Shown piece after piece: positions 1-8,727 of a stretch of DNA of 64,000 nt; positions within the stretch are counted from its first letter, which is position 1, and the number at the start of each line of letters is the position of its first letter. Source of the DNA: Streptomyces hundungensis (GTDB lineage: Bacteria; Actinomycetota; Actinomycetes; Streptomycetales; Streptomycetaceae); the NCBI RefSeq assembly GCF_003627815.1, contig NZ_CP032698.1, forward strand, positions 3,596,001 through 3,660,000, in the 5' to 3' direction. The notes below the pieces were generated by a model. That model was not told the DNA's origin and searched no databases. It worked only from the letters and a program-made list of their open reading frames with translations. Made by a program: the position numbers and the translations under genes.

Positions 1-37
1 GGCCCGGAGTCGTCGGCTTGTACTTGCGGATACCCAT
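1..37 (-). CDS. rplB: 50S ribosomal protein L2, first 12 codons only
   Basis: Only the N-terminus is inside the window: read on the minus strand it starts ATG and encodes MGIRKYKPTTPG, the conserved start of L2, which binds 23S rRNA near the peptidyl transferase centre. The stretch AGGACTGAGAA just upstream is a plausible ribosome binding site. It follows rplW by about 40 bases, the normal S10-operon order (rpsJ, rplC, rplD, rplW, rplB). The gene runs off the left edge. Confidence 0.93.
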   Translation of the reverse strand, partial: MGIRKYKPTTPG

Positions 38-76
38 TTCTCAGTCCTCGTCCGATATTCGGACCAGGGCGCTCCG

Positions 77-391
77 TTAGGAGGCCTGGCCGAAGATGTC
101 GATACGGTCGCCCTCAGCAAGGGTCACGATGGCGCGCTTGGTGTCGGCACGCTTGCCGAAACCGGTCTTCGTGCGCTTGCGCTTGCCCTGGCGGTTGATC
201 GTGTTGACCCCGGTGACCTTGACCGAGAAGACCGCTTCCACGGCCTGCTTGATCTGGGTCTTGTTGGAGCCCGGCTTCACGATGAACGTGTACTTGTTCT
301 CGTCGAGCAGCGCGTAGCTCTTCTCGGACACAACCGGCTTGACAAGAATGTCGCGCGGGTCCGTGAAGGTCTTGCTGGTGATCTCGGCCAT
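77..391 (-). CDS. rplW: 50S ribosomal protein L23
   Basis: 104 residues, the usual length for bacterial L23, which sits at the peptide exit tunnel and docks trigger factor and SRP. The N-terminal region ([13 protein letters not shown]) and the basic loop [16 protein letters not shown] are characteristic of L23. Its ATG overlaps the last base of the rplD stop codon (TGATG arrangement), so translation is probably coupled within the S10 operon. No anomaly is seen. Confidence 0.97.
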   Translation of the reverse strand: MAEITSKTFTDPRDILVKPVVSEKSYALLDENKYTFIVKPGSNKTQIKQAVEAVFSVKVTGVNTINRQGKRKRTKTGFGKRADTKRAIVTLAEGDRIDIFGQAS

Positions 392-1041
392 CAGGCCTCG
401 CTCCCCTCGTTGTCATCGGCCTTGGGGCCAGACACGAAGGACTCGAAAGCGGCCTGGGTGAAGACCACGTCGTCGGAGACGATCACGTCGTACGTGTTCA
501 GCTGGCCCGGCTCCAGGATGTGGACCTGGGGCAGGTTGCGGGCGGACAGCCACGCGGCCTCGTCGGCGCGCTCGACGACCAGGAGCAGGTTGGCGCGCTC
601 CGAGATCTTGCCGAACAGCGTCTTGGCGGCCTTGGTGGAAGCCGTGCCCTCGACCACGCCGGTGACGACGTGGATGCGGGAGTGGCGCGCCCGGTCGGAG
701 AGGGCACCGCGCAGGGCGGCGGCCTTCATCTTCTTCGGGGTGCGCTGCGAGTAGTCACGCGGCTGCGGGCCGTGGACGACGCCACCGCCTGCGAACTGCG
801 GCGCACGGGTCGAACCCTGGCGCGCGCGGCCGGTGCCCTTCTGGCGGTACGGCTTGCGGCCACCACCACGGACTTCGCCGCGGGTCTTGGTCTTGTGCGT
901 GCCCTGACGGGCAGCTGCCAGCTGTGCGACGACGACCTGGTGGATCAGCGGAACGCTGGTCTTCGCGTCGAAGATCTCCGCGGGGAGCTCGACGGTACCG
1001 GCCTTGTCGCCTGCCGGCGAAAGGATGTCAATGGTGCTCAT
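391..1041 (-). CDS. rplD: 50S ribosomal protein L4
   Basis: 216 residues starting [20 protein letters not shown]. The open frame continues upstream into rplC, but the ATG at 1041 fits the family N-terminus. L4 lines the exit tunnel; the glycine/basic loop [19 protein letters not shown] (about residues 60-85) is the tunnel extension. In E. coli L4 also represses its own operon; nothing in this sequence proves that here. It lies 4 bases after rplC and overlaps rplW by one base. Confidence 0.96.
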   Translation of the reverse strand: MSTIDILSPAGDKAGTVELPAEIFDAKTSVPLIHQVVVAQLAAARQGTHKTKTRGEVRGGGRKPYRQKGTGRARQGSTRAPQFAGGGVVHGPQPRDYSQRTPKKMKAAALRGALSDRARHSRIHVVTGVVEGTASTKAAKTLFGKISERANLLLVVERADEAAWLSARNLPQVHILEPGQLNTYDVIVSDDVVFTQAAFESFVSGPKADDNEGSEA

Positions 1042-1045
1042 TACC

Positions 1046-1690
1046 TCAAGCCCCCTTGGCCGCGGTACGGACCAGGACGAGGCCGCCGTTCGGACCGGGG
1101 ACCGCGCCCTTGATGAGCAGCAGACCCTTCTCCGCGTCAACCGCGTGGATGGTCAGGTTCTGGGTGGTGACACGCTCGTTGCCCATGCGGCCCGCCATGC
1201 GGACGCCCTTGAACACGCGGCCAGGGGTGGCGCAGCCACCGATGGAACCGGGCGAGCGGTGCTTGCGCTGGACGCCGTGTCCGGCGCCGAGGCCCTTGAA
1301 GTTGTGACGCTTCATGACACCGGCGAAGCCCTTGCCCTTGCTCTTGCCCGTGACGTCGACCTTGACGCCGGACTCGAACACCTCGGCAGTGATCTCCTGG
1401 CCCAGCGTGTACTCGCTGGCGTCAGGGGTGCGGAGCTCCACCAGGTGGCGGCGCGGAGTCACGTCGGCCTTGGCGAAGTGACCCTTGAGGGGCTTGTTCA
1501 CCTTGCGCGGGTCAATCTCGCCGAAGGCGATCTGGACCGACTCGTAACCGTCCACGTCGTTCGTGCGGACCTGCGTCACGACACACGGCCCGGCCTTGAT
1601 GACGGTGACCGGGACAACCCGGTTGTTCTCGTCCCAGACCTGGGTCATGCCGAGCTTCTCGCCCAGGACGCCCTTGATGTTCTTGCTCAT
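1046..1690 (-). CDS. rplC: 50S ribosomal protein L3
   Basis: 214 residues, normal for L3, an early 23S rRNA assembly protein. The start ([19 protein letters not shown]) and the central loop with [20 protein letters not shown] and [13 protein letters not shown] are diagnostic. It is the second gene of the S10 operon, 14 bases after rpsJ and 4 bases before rplD. Confidence 0.97.
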   Translation of the reverse strand: MSKNIKGVLGEKLGMTQVWDENNRVVPVTVIKAGPCVVTQVRTNDVDGYESVQIAFGEIDPRKVNKPLKGHFAKADVTPRRHLVELRTPDASEYTLGQEITAEVFESGVKVDVTGKSKGKGFAGVMKRHNFKGLGAGHGVQRKHRSPGSIGGCATPGRVFKGVRMAGRMGNERVTTQNLTIHAVDAEKGLLLIKGAVPGPNGGLVLVRTAAKGA

Positions 1691-1704
1691 CTCGGCCCGT
1701 CCCT

Positions 1705-2013
1705 TCAGAGCTTGATCTCGATGTCGACACCGGCCGGAAGGTCGAGGCGCATCAGCGAGTCAACCGTCTTCGGCGTGGGGTCGAGGATGTCGATGAGGCG
1801 CTTGTGCGTGCGCATCTCGAAGTGCTCGCGAGAGTCCTTGTACTTGTGCGGCGACTTGATGACGCAGTACACGTTCTTCTCAGTGGGCAGCGGCACCGGG
1901 CCCGCGACCGACGCACCAGTGCGCGTCACCGTCTCGACGATCTTCTTCGCCGAGGAGTCGATGACCTCGTGGTCGTAGGCCTTGAGCCGGATGCGGATCT
2001 TCTGTCCCGCCAT
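1705..2013 (-). CDS. rpsJ: 30S ribosomal protein S10
   Basis: 102 residues, full-length S10, beginning [19 protein letters not shown] and ending in the usual [12 protein letters not shown]10 is part of the 30S head and, as NusE, an antitermination factor that binds NusG and NusB. It is the first gene of its operon and is preceded by a long leader holding two strong hairpins (2073-2136). Confidence 0.97.
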   Translation of the reverse strand: MAGQKIRIRLKAYDHEVIDSSAKKIVETVTRTGASVAGPVPLPTEKNVYCVIKSPHKYKDSREHFEMRTHKRLIDILDPTPKTVDSLMRLDLPAGVDIEIKL

Positions 2014-2072
2014 GGCTACCTAGTAGTCCTTTGTCTCGTAACGCTCTGGTACCCGGGGGTTCTGTCGACTCT

Positions 2073-2136
2073 GTCTCCGACCCACGCGGTCGGGCGTGTC
2101 GCACTCCCTCTACGCAGAAATCCCATACGGGATTTC
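2073..2136 (-). promoter_or_regulatory. Structured leader of the S10 operon
   Basis: The minus-strand transcript contains two perfect hairpins upstream of rpsJ. One (2117-2136) is an 8-bp stem GAAATCCC/GGGATTTC with a 4-base loop. The other (2077-2093) is a 6-bp stem CCGACC/GGTCGG with loop GCGTG. The 29 bases at 2073-2101 recur with one change at 15912-15940 in the rpsL leader. Co-regulation of the two operons is inferred, not shown. Confidence 0.7.
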
Positions 2137-2503
2137 CCAACCAAGGGGATGCGGGCCACAGGACCTCGCAGACGGGGGCAGAACACCCACCGGACGCCTG
2201 GCCGGAGCCCCGCTGACACTTCCCGGAAGATTCCCGTACGTCCGCCCCTGCCCCTCTCATCTGGAGAAGCGTGGGACGACGAGTACTGTGGGACTCGCTT
2301 CCGGTCCTCCCGGCGGGAGGCGCGCAGCATCGGCACTCAACCGAGCAACCCCGACAGTCTGCCACACCCGCCCAGGCCCTGGCCAATCGCAGCCGGGAAG
2401 CGTACCCCACGTCACATCGGGCCACGCATTCGGCGCGCGACTGGGTGGTACGGGGGCCTCCTAGTCGGCGGAAGCCGCATTCCTCGCCCCGTCCCGTGAC
2501 AGC
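2137..2503. other. Upstream region of rpsJ without a gene
   Basis: These bases separate the structured leader from the small orphan gene ending at 2504. On the minus strand there is one promoter-like pair (TTGGCC at 2381-2386, CAGACT at 2356-2361, 19-base spacing) and a second -10-like TACGCT near 2397-2402 without a good -35. No credible coding frame and no clear terminator for the 2504 gene were seen. Confidence 0.5.
2356..2386 (-). promoter_or_regulatory. Candidate rpsJ (S10 operon) promoter
   Basis: On the minus strand TTGGCC (2381-2386) and CAGACT (2356-2361) are separated by 19 bases. This resembles Streptomyces housekeeping-sigma promoters but the spacing is long. It would give a leader of about 340 bases before rpsJ. 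The match is weak. Confidence 0.33.
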
Positions 2504-2788
2504 TCAGCCACGCCCCGTGATGATCATGCCGGGCTCCAACATCGGAGCGCCCGGGCCGGAGAGATGGACCTTTGCGGCGTGAGGCGGATCGAAGAAGTCC
2601 ACATTCCGGCCGTACCGCACAAGAGCGGTGAGCGTGACGTCACGCGCGGAATCAGCAGTATGCGATTCCACCTCGACGGTTAAAGCCTGTCCGACGCGCA
2701 CGACTCCACCCACGCACCGCACGATACAGACGGCGGAATTCCCGCTCAACTTTTCTACCGAATAGATCTGCACCTTGTCCGATGCCAT
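2504..2788 (-). CDS. Small orphan beta-barrel-like protein, Rhs-linked
   Basis: 94 residues from ATG 2788, preceded by GGGGAGGCGTACAGGT; the frame stays open upstream but no better start has a ribosome site. I do not recognise a named family. The pattern of alternating strands with GGVVRVGQALTVEVE and a closing LEPGMIITGRG resembles the domain-II barrel of translation GTPases such as EF-Tu, a weak fold-level impression only. It is the last gene of the Rhs block, about 90 bases after the 144-aa gene, and its base composition is more A/T-rich than the Rhs core. It could be a second immunity or accessory protein. Confidence 0.6.
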   Translation of the reverse strand: MASDKVQIYSVEKLSGNSAVCIVRCVGGVVRVGQALTVEVESHTADSARDVTLTALVRYGRNVDFFDPPHAAKVHLSGPGAPMLEPGMIITGRG

Positions 2789-2878
2789 ACCTGTACGCCT
2801 CCCCTCCGGCACCGGGGAGATCCGGCGATCCGTCACTGCGCCACCCCATCTCCAGCTCATGAATGCCAACCCGACTGG

Positions 2879-3313
2879 TCACCCGATGGCCTGATTCGGG
2901 TACGGCTCGTCCACGAGCCAAAAATAATCGCCCTCGACGTCGATGGCGGAAATCTTGTCCCCTCCGACCGAACGCGCGAGTAGTTGAATGTTGCCATCAT
3001 TCTGGATGAGCCTGGAAATATCGGTCGCCGGGGTGATCCGGACTCGAATCCAACCGTCCGTGAGGCCACCGGCCACGAGGAATTCACCCTCCGAACCAAA
3101 GAGTCCCCGCTCTAGCGCGCGGTGCAGCCACATGCGCCCCACTGCCTCGGCGGCATCCCCTGTCCGTCGTGAAATCTTCATACTCGGCTCGGTCTCGATG
3201 TTCACGACCACACGGAAGGCTTCCTCGACCGTGGGTCCCTCGGCGCCGCCGTAACGGCCGTGAACCTCCAGCCCGGCCTTCCGATAGAGGTCCTCCGTCT
3301 CTGTGCCGCCCAC
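2879..3313 (-). CDS. Hypothetical protein, probable Rhs immunity protein
   Basis: 144 residues with a GTG start (MGGTETEDLYRKAG). No signal peptide or membrane segment is visible, so it should be cytoplasmic. I do not recognise the family. It begins 6 bases after the stop codon of the Rhs gene on the same strand. That is the classic position of the immunity gene in a polymorphic toxin cassette, and it shares the A/T-richer composition of the toxin tip. Acidic patches (DISRLIQNDG, AIDVEGDYFWLVDEPYP) are compatible with toxin binding. Function is inferred from position. Confidence 0.7.
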   Translation of the reverse strand: MGGTETEDLYRKAGLEVHGRYGGAEGPTVEEAFRVVVNIETEPSMKISRRTGDAAEAVGRMWLHRALERGLFGSEGEFLVAGGLTDGWIRVRITPATDISRLIQNDGNIQLLARSVGGDKISAIDVEGDYFWLVDEPYPNQAIG

Positions 3314-3319
3314 TGGCCC

Positions 3320-6300
3320 TCACCTTTCGACGTAGTAAAAATGATGGTCACCGCCGGGCTTGTCAAATGCCCGATAGCGTTCGAACGTGCCCATTTCGTC
3401 CAAGTTGTTTCCCCAGCCGAAGTTCACGCCGTTCCGCATACGGTCTTCGACGGTGAACCCCTTGGGACCACCCGCGTGAAAATGCAGGCCCGCAGGGTCA
3501 TCGGTGTGCTCTACGATAACTCTTGACCCGTTCTCTGTCTCGAATTGCCTGAAGTTCCCCCAATGCGTGGGGTCCTCGGCATAGGCATAACCAGGCATGT
3601 GCTTGAAATTCTTGTCGCCGACTACAGTCCACGCGGCATCCGGTTCCGCACCATAGGGCACCCCGGCAAGATCGAACGCCGCTCTTTCTGCGGCCTCACG
3701 CGAACCGAACGGGTTGCTCCGCTCCCCCAGCGGACACGGCGCCAGACCCAGCGGGTCCGCCCAGCCGAGTGGGTTGTTCACGTAGGCGACAGGGTTGGGC
3801 CCCGGCGCCAGTCCCAGGGGATCCGCCGAGACGTAGCGGGCGCCTGCCGGGTCGTAATGCCGGAAGTAGTTGTAGTGCAGCCCCGTCTCAGGGTCGAAGT
3901 ACTGGCCCGGGAAGCGGAGCGGGGTGTAGGCGGGGGCGTTTGTGGGCCAGGTGGTGGTGCCCCACAGGGTGGCGCGGGTGCGCCAGGCTATGGCGCCCTC
4001 TTCGTCCACCAGCTCGCTCGGCGTGCCGATCAGGTCGGTGACCATGGCGAAGAAGCGTTCGTCGATGCGGTCCTGGGGCGCGTCCGCCATCGCTACGCGT
4101 TCCGTCTGGGCGATCGGCCGCAGGCCCGCGTGGTCCCAGGTCAGGGTGACCGCCGCGGGGGACGCCGATGACGTGGTGGTCTGTTCGCAGAGCGTCGTGC
4201 CGTCCCACGTGAACGACACCCGCTCCACCACCGCCTCCCCCGCCATCCGCTCCTTCGCGATGCGGCGGCCCAGCGGGTCGTAGCGGTAGCGCCAGACCGT
4301 GCCGTCGGGGGTGGTGACCGAGGTGAGGCGGTCTTCCGGGTCCCAGGTGTAGCGCCAGGTGTCCGGCTTGCGGGAGAGGCGTTGCTTCTGGCGCAGGGTG
4401 ACGCGGCCCTGGGCGTCGTGTTCGTAGCGGACCGAGCCCGCCCCGGTTATTCGGGTGCCGTCGTACACGCGGGCACCCAGCGCCTCCTGCCCCGGGTGGG
4501 CGGCGGGCCAGGACGCCTCGGTCTGGTTGCCCGCCGCGTCGTAGGCGTACCGCTCGGACCAGTTCGCCGCGTGCACCGCCGTCACCCGGCCCGCCGCGTC
4601 CAGGTCGAAGCGGCGCGGACCCGACAGCTGATCGTCCACGCCGGTCAGAGCGCCGTCGGCGCGGTAATGGTAGGCGCGGCGCTGGATGGCCGCGCCGTCC
4701 GCGCCCGTCACCGCCAGCTCCGTGAGCCGGCCCAGCGGGTCGAAGGCGTGGGCCAGGGTGATCGTCTCGCCGAACCGGCGGGTCAGCTCCCGGCCCGCCG
4801 CGTCGTGGGCGAACGACACCCTCCGCCCGGAGGTGGTCAGCTCGGTGCGGTTGCCCGCCGGGTCGTACGTCCAGGCGCTCACCGATCCGCCCGGCGTCGT
4901 TCGCCCGTTCCGGCGCCCCAACTCGTCGTAGGAGTAGAGCAGTTCGCGGTCGTTCACCGTCTCCGACCGGAGCCGGCCGTGCCGGTCGCGGAGCAGCGTC
5001 AGCGTCGCGTCGGGGCCCGCCGCCCGGGCGAGCTGGTCGAAGACGTCGTACGCGAACGTCGTCACCGTCCCCTCGACGTCCTTGCGGACCGTCTGGCCCA
5101 GCTCGTTGCGCTCGTACCGGATCGTCTCGCCGAGGCCGTTGGTGTGGGAGGCGAGGCGGCCGGCCGCGTCATAGGCGTAGCCCAGCGTGCGGCCGTCGAA
5201 GTCGGTCTCCGCGATCAGGCGGCCGGCCGGGTCGTAGGCGTAACTCCACTCCAGGCCCTGGGGGTTGACGACCTTGGTGAGGCGCAGCTCCGCGTCGTGT
5301 TCGAAGGCGTAGCGCACACCGTCCGGGCCGGTGCGGGCCGCAAGGAGGTCGAAGTCCGTGTACTCGAAGCGGGAGACGGCGCCGAGCGGGTCGGTGTGGC
5401 TGGTGCAGTTGCCCTCGCCGTCGTACGTCCAGGACTCCTCGGTGCCGTCGGGGGCGGTGCGGCGCGCGAGCTTGCCCTCGACCGTCCAGGCGAGACGCGT
5501 GGTCGCGCCCAGGGGATCGGTGAGGGTGACCGGGCGGCCGAAGGCGTCCCGCTCGTAGCGGGTGACCGCGCCCAGCGGGTCGGTGAGGGAGAGCGGTAGC
5601 CCGGCCCGGTCGCAGTGGACGCGGGTGACGTGCCCGAGGCCGTCCGTCACGGCGGTGAGGTGGCCCGCTTCGTCGTATGTGAACGCGGTGCGCACCCCGG
5701 CCATGTCGGTGACCGAGGTGCGGTTGCCGCGCTCGTCGAAGGTCTGGCGCACGGTCAGGCCGTCGGCGCCGGTCACACGGATCGGGAAGCCCGCGTCGTC
5801 GTAGGTGACCGTCGTCCGGCGGCCGTCGGGGCGGACGACCTCCACGGGCCGGCCCGCGTCGTCGTACGCGGTCCGGACGGTGTGCCCCAGCGGGTCGGTC
5901 CGGGCCAGGGGACGGTTGAAGCGGTCCAGCTCGAAACGGGTGACGGCGCCGGTCGCGTCGATCTGCCCGACGACCTGCGCACGGTCGTTGATCAGGAAGT
6001 GCTCGTCGTGACCGGCGGCGTGGGTGACGGTGGTCGTGCTCAGCCCGGTCGCCGGGTCCGGCTCGCTGTAGGTGAACCGCGAACTCATGTGCCCGTTCGC
6101 GCCCGCCTGGGCGACACAGCGGTGCCGGTCGTCGTAGACGTAGTGGAAGTGGCTGCCGTTGGTGTCGGTCCACGACGTGATGCGGCCGTGTTCGTCGTAG
6201 CCGAAGCGCAGCGGACGGCCCGTGGAGTTGACGACCTGCGTCAGATGGCCGTCGGTGTAGCCGTAGCCGAGGATCCGCTGGTCACCGCCGTCCGGCGCCG

Positions 6301-8068
6301 CGCCCGCCAGATGCAGGGCGGTGATCCGGCCGTCGTGCGTGGTGAGCTTCAGGCGGTAGCCGCCGTGGTGGGCGATCCCGGTCGGGGTGCCGTCGGCGTC
6401 GTACGCGAAGGTGATCCAGTTGCCGTTGCGGTCGTCGAGCTGGTGCGGCAGGGCGAGCTCGTCGGTGTGGAGCACGAAGTGCCAGCTCCGCCCGGTGCCG
6501 GGGTCCGAGACGGTGTACGTGTCGCCGTCCCGGTCCAGCGGCCAGCGCGAGCCGCCGTGCGTGGGCCAGGTGGGCACGCCGGGCGCGGGGTGCGGGTAGG
6601 AGAGCAGACTGCCGTCCTCGCGGACGAAGATCACGCCGGTCGCGTCGATCTCCAGACGCATGTCGAGGGTGCCGGCCCAGCTCGGCCCGAACCAGCGGCC
6701 CGCGCGGTACGCCGATTCGAAGGTGCGCCGCAGGACCAGCGCGAGCGCGCCCGGCAGGACCACGTCCGTCTGCGGCAGGACCATGCGACCGGTGGCCATG
6801 TCCACCGGGTCCTCCCGGCAGACCTTCTCCTCGGCGGCGCGGCCCGTCGCATGCGGTTCGGCGTCGGTCGCGGTGCGGGCGGCGCCCCGCAGCCCGCCTT
6901 CGACGCCCTCCTCCACGCCCTCCCTGAGCGCCAGCCCGGCCGCGGTCCGCACCCCCGAGGCGGCGAACGTCTCCGGCTGGACCGCGTTGGGCAGCAGCCG
7001 CCCGCCGAACTCGAACGGGTCCCGCTTGAAGTCGTCGACCGTGCCCTTGATCGCCCGCTCCGGGTGGGAGGTCATGGAGATCAGGCCGGTGAGGGTGGTG
7101 GCGACGCTCTTCTCGTACTCGGCCGGGTGCAGGAGGTTGTACGGGTCCTCGGGGTTGAGGGAGCGGGCGAAGTTCAGGATGTCGGCGGTGCCCTTGACCA
7201 CGCCCACCGCTGCGTGGTCGAGCTCGATCGCGCCGCCGGTCATGAAGTCCGTGTAGTCGCTGCCGAGCCGGGACAGGGGCGGCGGCTCCGCCGGGGCCGA
7301 GGCGAGGGCCGCCCGGACCACTGCGCGCGCCGCGGCCGCGGCCTCCCCGCGCTGGCGGCGCGCCTCGGCCAGCGCCTCTTGGGCCCGCTCCTGTATGGCC
7401 ACGCCGGGGTCGGCGAACGGACCGGGCCGCGGCCCGGGGTCCTGCTGCGCGCGCACCTTGTCGTTGTAGGCGTCGACCCGCTTGTTGTACGCCTCCACCG
7501 CCTGCCGGGATTCGTTCCGGCCCTCCGCGTACAGCGCGATGGCCTCCCGCGCCTTGCTCTGCGCCCACTCGACGGTCCCGGCGTAGTGGACCAGGGCCCC
7601 GGACGCGTCGTGGCAGGCCGAGGAGGCCTCGTCCCACTTGGCCGGGTGCAGGGCGAACCGGGCGCGGAACGCCTCGACGGCCTGCCCCTTCCAGCTCCCG
7701 GAGTCCAGCCGGCGCATGCCCTGGCCGACCTTGCCGAACGCCGTCGCGAAGTCGGCGAGGTGCTGGGCGTTGGCCCGGATCGTCTTCGGATTGCCGTGGA
7801 CGAGGTCGTTGAACAGCTCGGTCTGTCCGAGCTGTTTCTCGTCGACATGGGCGCCGAGGGCCGAGGCGACGCCATCGCCGAAGTCGTCGACCTGGTCGGC
7901 CAGTTGATGGGCGCCGACCCGGTCCAGAAGGCCGCTCGCGACGTGCGCGCCCTTGTCGACGGCGCCGCCGACCGCCTTCTTGCCGGCGTCGAACCCCTCC
8001 TCGGCCTTGTCCAGGCCCTTGTTCAGCAGGTTCTTCCCGCCGTCGACCAGTCCCCCGAAGTCCACCAT
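3320..8068 (-). CDS. Rhs/YD-repeat polymorphic toxin with WxG-like N-terminus
   Basis: 1582 residues. The ATG at 8068 overlaps the upstream stop (TGATG). Residues 1-250 are helical and alanine-rich with a WxG-type turn (SGSWKGQA, W126), as in ESX/type VII-linked toxins. A DUF6531-type entry (DPVDMATGRMVLPQTDVVLPG) begins near 420. Many YD repeats (YDEAGHLTAVTD-like) follow to about 1400, forming the Rhs shell. The Rhs core boundary RFPGQYFDPETGLHYNYFRH with DPLGL precedes a private tip of about 140 residues (1443-1582). The tip has conserved-looking GLHFHAGGPKG and HHFYYVER and is presumably the toxin; I cannot name its family. No frameshift interrupts the gene. Secretion by type VII is an inference. 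Confidence 0.9.
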   Translation of the reverse strand: MVDFGGLVDGGKNLLNKGLDKAEEGFDAGKKAVGGAVDKGAHVASGLLDRVGAHQLADQVDDFGDGVASALGAHVDEKQLGQTELFNDLVHGNPKTIRANAQHLADFATAFGKVGQGMRRLDSGSWKGQAVEAFRARFALHPAKWDEASSACHDASGALVHYAGTVEWAQSKAREAIALYAEGRNESRQAVEAYNKRVDAYNDKVRAQQDPGPRPGPFADPGVAIQERAQEALAEARRQRGEAAAAARAVVRAALASAPAEPPPLSRLGSDYTDFMTGGAIELDHAAVGVVKGTADILNFARSLNPEDPYNLLHPAEYEKSVATTLTGLISMTSHPERAIKGTVDDFKRDPFEFGGRLLPNAVQPETFAASGVRTAAGLALREGVEEGVEGGLRGAARTATDAEPHATGRAAEEKVCREDPVDMATGRMVLPQTDVVLPGALALVLRRTFESAYRAGRWFGPSWAGTLDMRLEIDATGVIFVREDGSLLSYPHPAPGVPTWPTHGGSRWPLDRDGDTYTVSDPGTGRSWHFVLHTDELALPHQLDDRNGNWITFAYDADGTPTGIAHHGGYRLKLTTHDGRITALHLAGAAPDGGDQRILGYGYTDGHLTQVVNSTGRPLRFGYDEHGRITSWTDTNGSHFHYVYDDRHRCVAQAGANGHMSSRFTYSEPDPATGLSTTTVTHAAGHDEHFLINDRAQVVGQIDATGAVTRFELDRFNRPLARTDPLGHTVRTAYDDAGRPVEVVRPDGRRTTVTYDDAGFPIRVTGADGLTVRQTFDERGNRTSVTDMAGVRTAFTYDEAGHLTAVTDGLGHVTRVHCDRAGLPLSLTDPLGAVTRYERDAFGRPVTLTDPLGATTRLAWTVEGKLARRTAPDGTEESWTYDGEGNCTSHTDPLGAVSRFEYTDFDLLAARTGPDGVRYAFEHDAELRLTKVVNPQGLEWSYAYDPAGRLIAETDFDGRTLGYAYDAAGRLASHTNGLGETIRYERNELGQTVRKDVEGTVTTFAYDVFDQLARAAGPDATLTLLRDRHGRLRSETVNDRELLYSYDELGRRNGRTTPGGSVSAWTYDPAGNRTELTTSGRRVSFAHDAAGRELTRRFGETITLAHAFDPLGRLTELAVTGADGAAIQRRAYHYRADGALTGVDDQLSGPRRFDLDAAGRVTAVHAANWSERYAYDAAGNQTEASWPAAHPGQEALGARVYDGTRITGAGSVRYEHDAQGRVTLRQKQRLSRKPDTWRYTWDPEDRLTSVTTPDGTVWRYRYDPLGRRIAKERMAGEAVVERVSFTWDGTTLCEQTTTSSASPAAVTLTWDHAGLRPIAQTERVAMADAPQDRIDERFFAMVTDLIGTPSELVDEEGAIAWRTRATLWGTTTWPTNAPAYTPLRFPGQYFDPETGLHYNYFRHYDPAGARYVSADPLGLAPGPNPVAYVNNPLGWADPLGLAPCPLGERSNPFGSREAAERAAFDLAGVPYGAEPDAAWTVVGDKNFKHMPGYAYAEDPTHWGNFRQFETENGSRVIVEHTDDPAGLHFHAGGPKGFTVEDRMRNGVNFGWGNNLDEMGTFERYRAFDKPGGDHHFYYVER

Positions 8069-8727
8069 CAGCCCTTGCCCCCGCCGTTCCCGCCCTGCTG
8101 TGCCGCGCGCTCCTCGGGCGACGGGCCGAATTCCTTCTCGCGCCACTGATCGACGGCCGGGTCCTGGCCCGTCGCGGACCCCGTGACCGACAGGGCGAGG
8201 CCGAACGGGTTCAGCTTGCTGTCGCTGTAGTCCCGGCCGGCGTCCTTGGCGCTCTGCTCGATCTCCGCGTCGGCCTTCCGGAAGGACTCGGCGCTGAAGT
8301 CGGCGTGGGCGTACATGTTGTGGTCGGCGAGGTCTCCCCAGGACATGCCGGTGACCTGCTCCTCGGTCGCGTGGGGATTGCCCATCGCCGAGTTCGCCAG
8401 GACCTTGAAGCCGCCCTGGACGTACTGGTCCTCCCGGTACACGATCCCGGCCGAGAGCCCCGCCTTCAGCGCGAAGTCGTTGCCCTCCTGCACGAGCGCC
8501 CGTACGCCCCACTCCCAGCGCTCGCAGAACGACGTGAACGTCTCCGTCAGGCCGTCGTCGCCCAGCTCCAGGCCGCTCATGGCCAGCGAGCCGAACCCGC
8601 GCCCCATTCCGGCCTGCCCGACGAGCCCGAGCTCCTCCAGCTCGCTCAGGGCGCCGTTGATGCCCTGGGTGATCAGGGTCAGGGCCTCCGGCGGTATGCG
8701 CAGGTCCTCACTGCCCTCGCCACTCAT
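8068..8727 (-). CDS. Helical partner protein of the Rhs toxin
   Basis: 219 residues (MSGEGSEDLRIPPEALTLI), predicted mostly helical with no signal peptide. The segment SFCERWEWGVRALVQEG is typical of small ESX-associated helical proteins that sit directly upstream of Rhs genes in Streptomyces. The start overlaps the upstream gene by 4 bases (ATGA) and the stop overlaps the Rhs start by one base, so the three genes are translationally coupled. The C-terminus is glycine-rich (QQGGNGGGKG). A chaperone or co-secreted partner role is inferred from context only. Confidence 0.75.
   Translation of the reverse strand: MSGEGSEDLRIPPEALTLITQGINGALSELEELGLVGQAGMGRGFGSLAMSGLELGDDGLTETFTSFCERWEWGVRALVQEGNDFALKAGLSAGIVYREDQYVQGGFKVLANSAMGNPHATEEQVTGMSWGDLADHNMYAHADFSAESFRKADAEIEQSAKDAGRDYSDSKLNPFGLALSVTGSATGQDPAVDQWREKEFGPSPEERAAQQGGNGGGKG

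Noticed and set aside
5615..8149. An 844-codon plus-strand frame opposite the Rhs gene
   Set aside because: Repetitive shadow of the YD repeats; no start signal or known domain.
3320..8512. An Rhs gene starting upstream at 8512
   Set aside because: The extra N-terminal residues are the out-of-frame shadow of the helical partner gene; the ATG at 8068 overlaps its stop.
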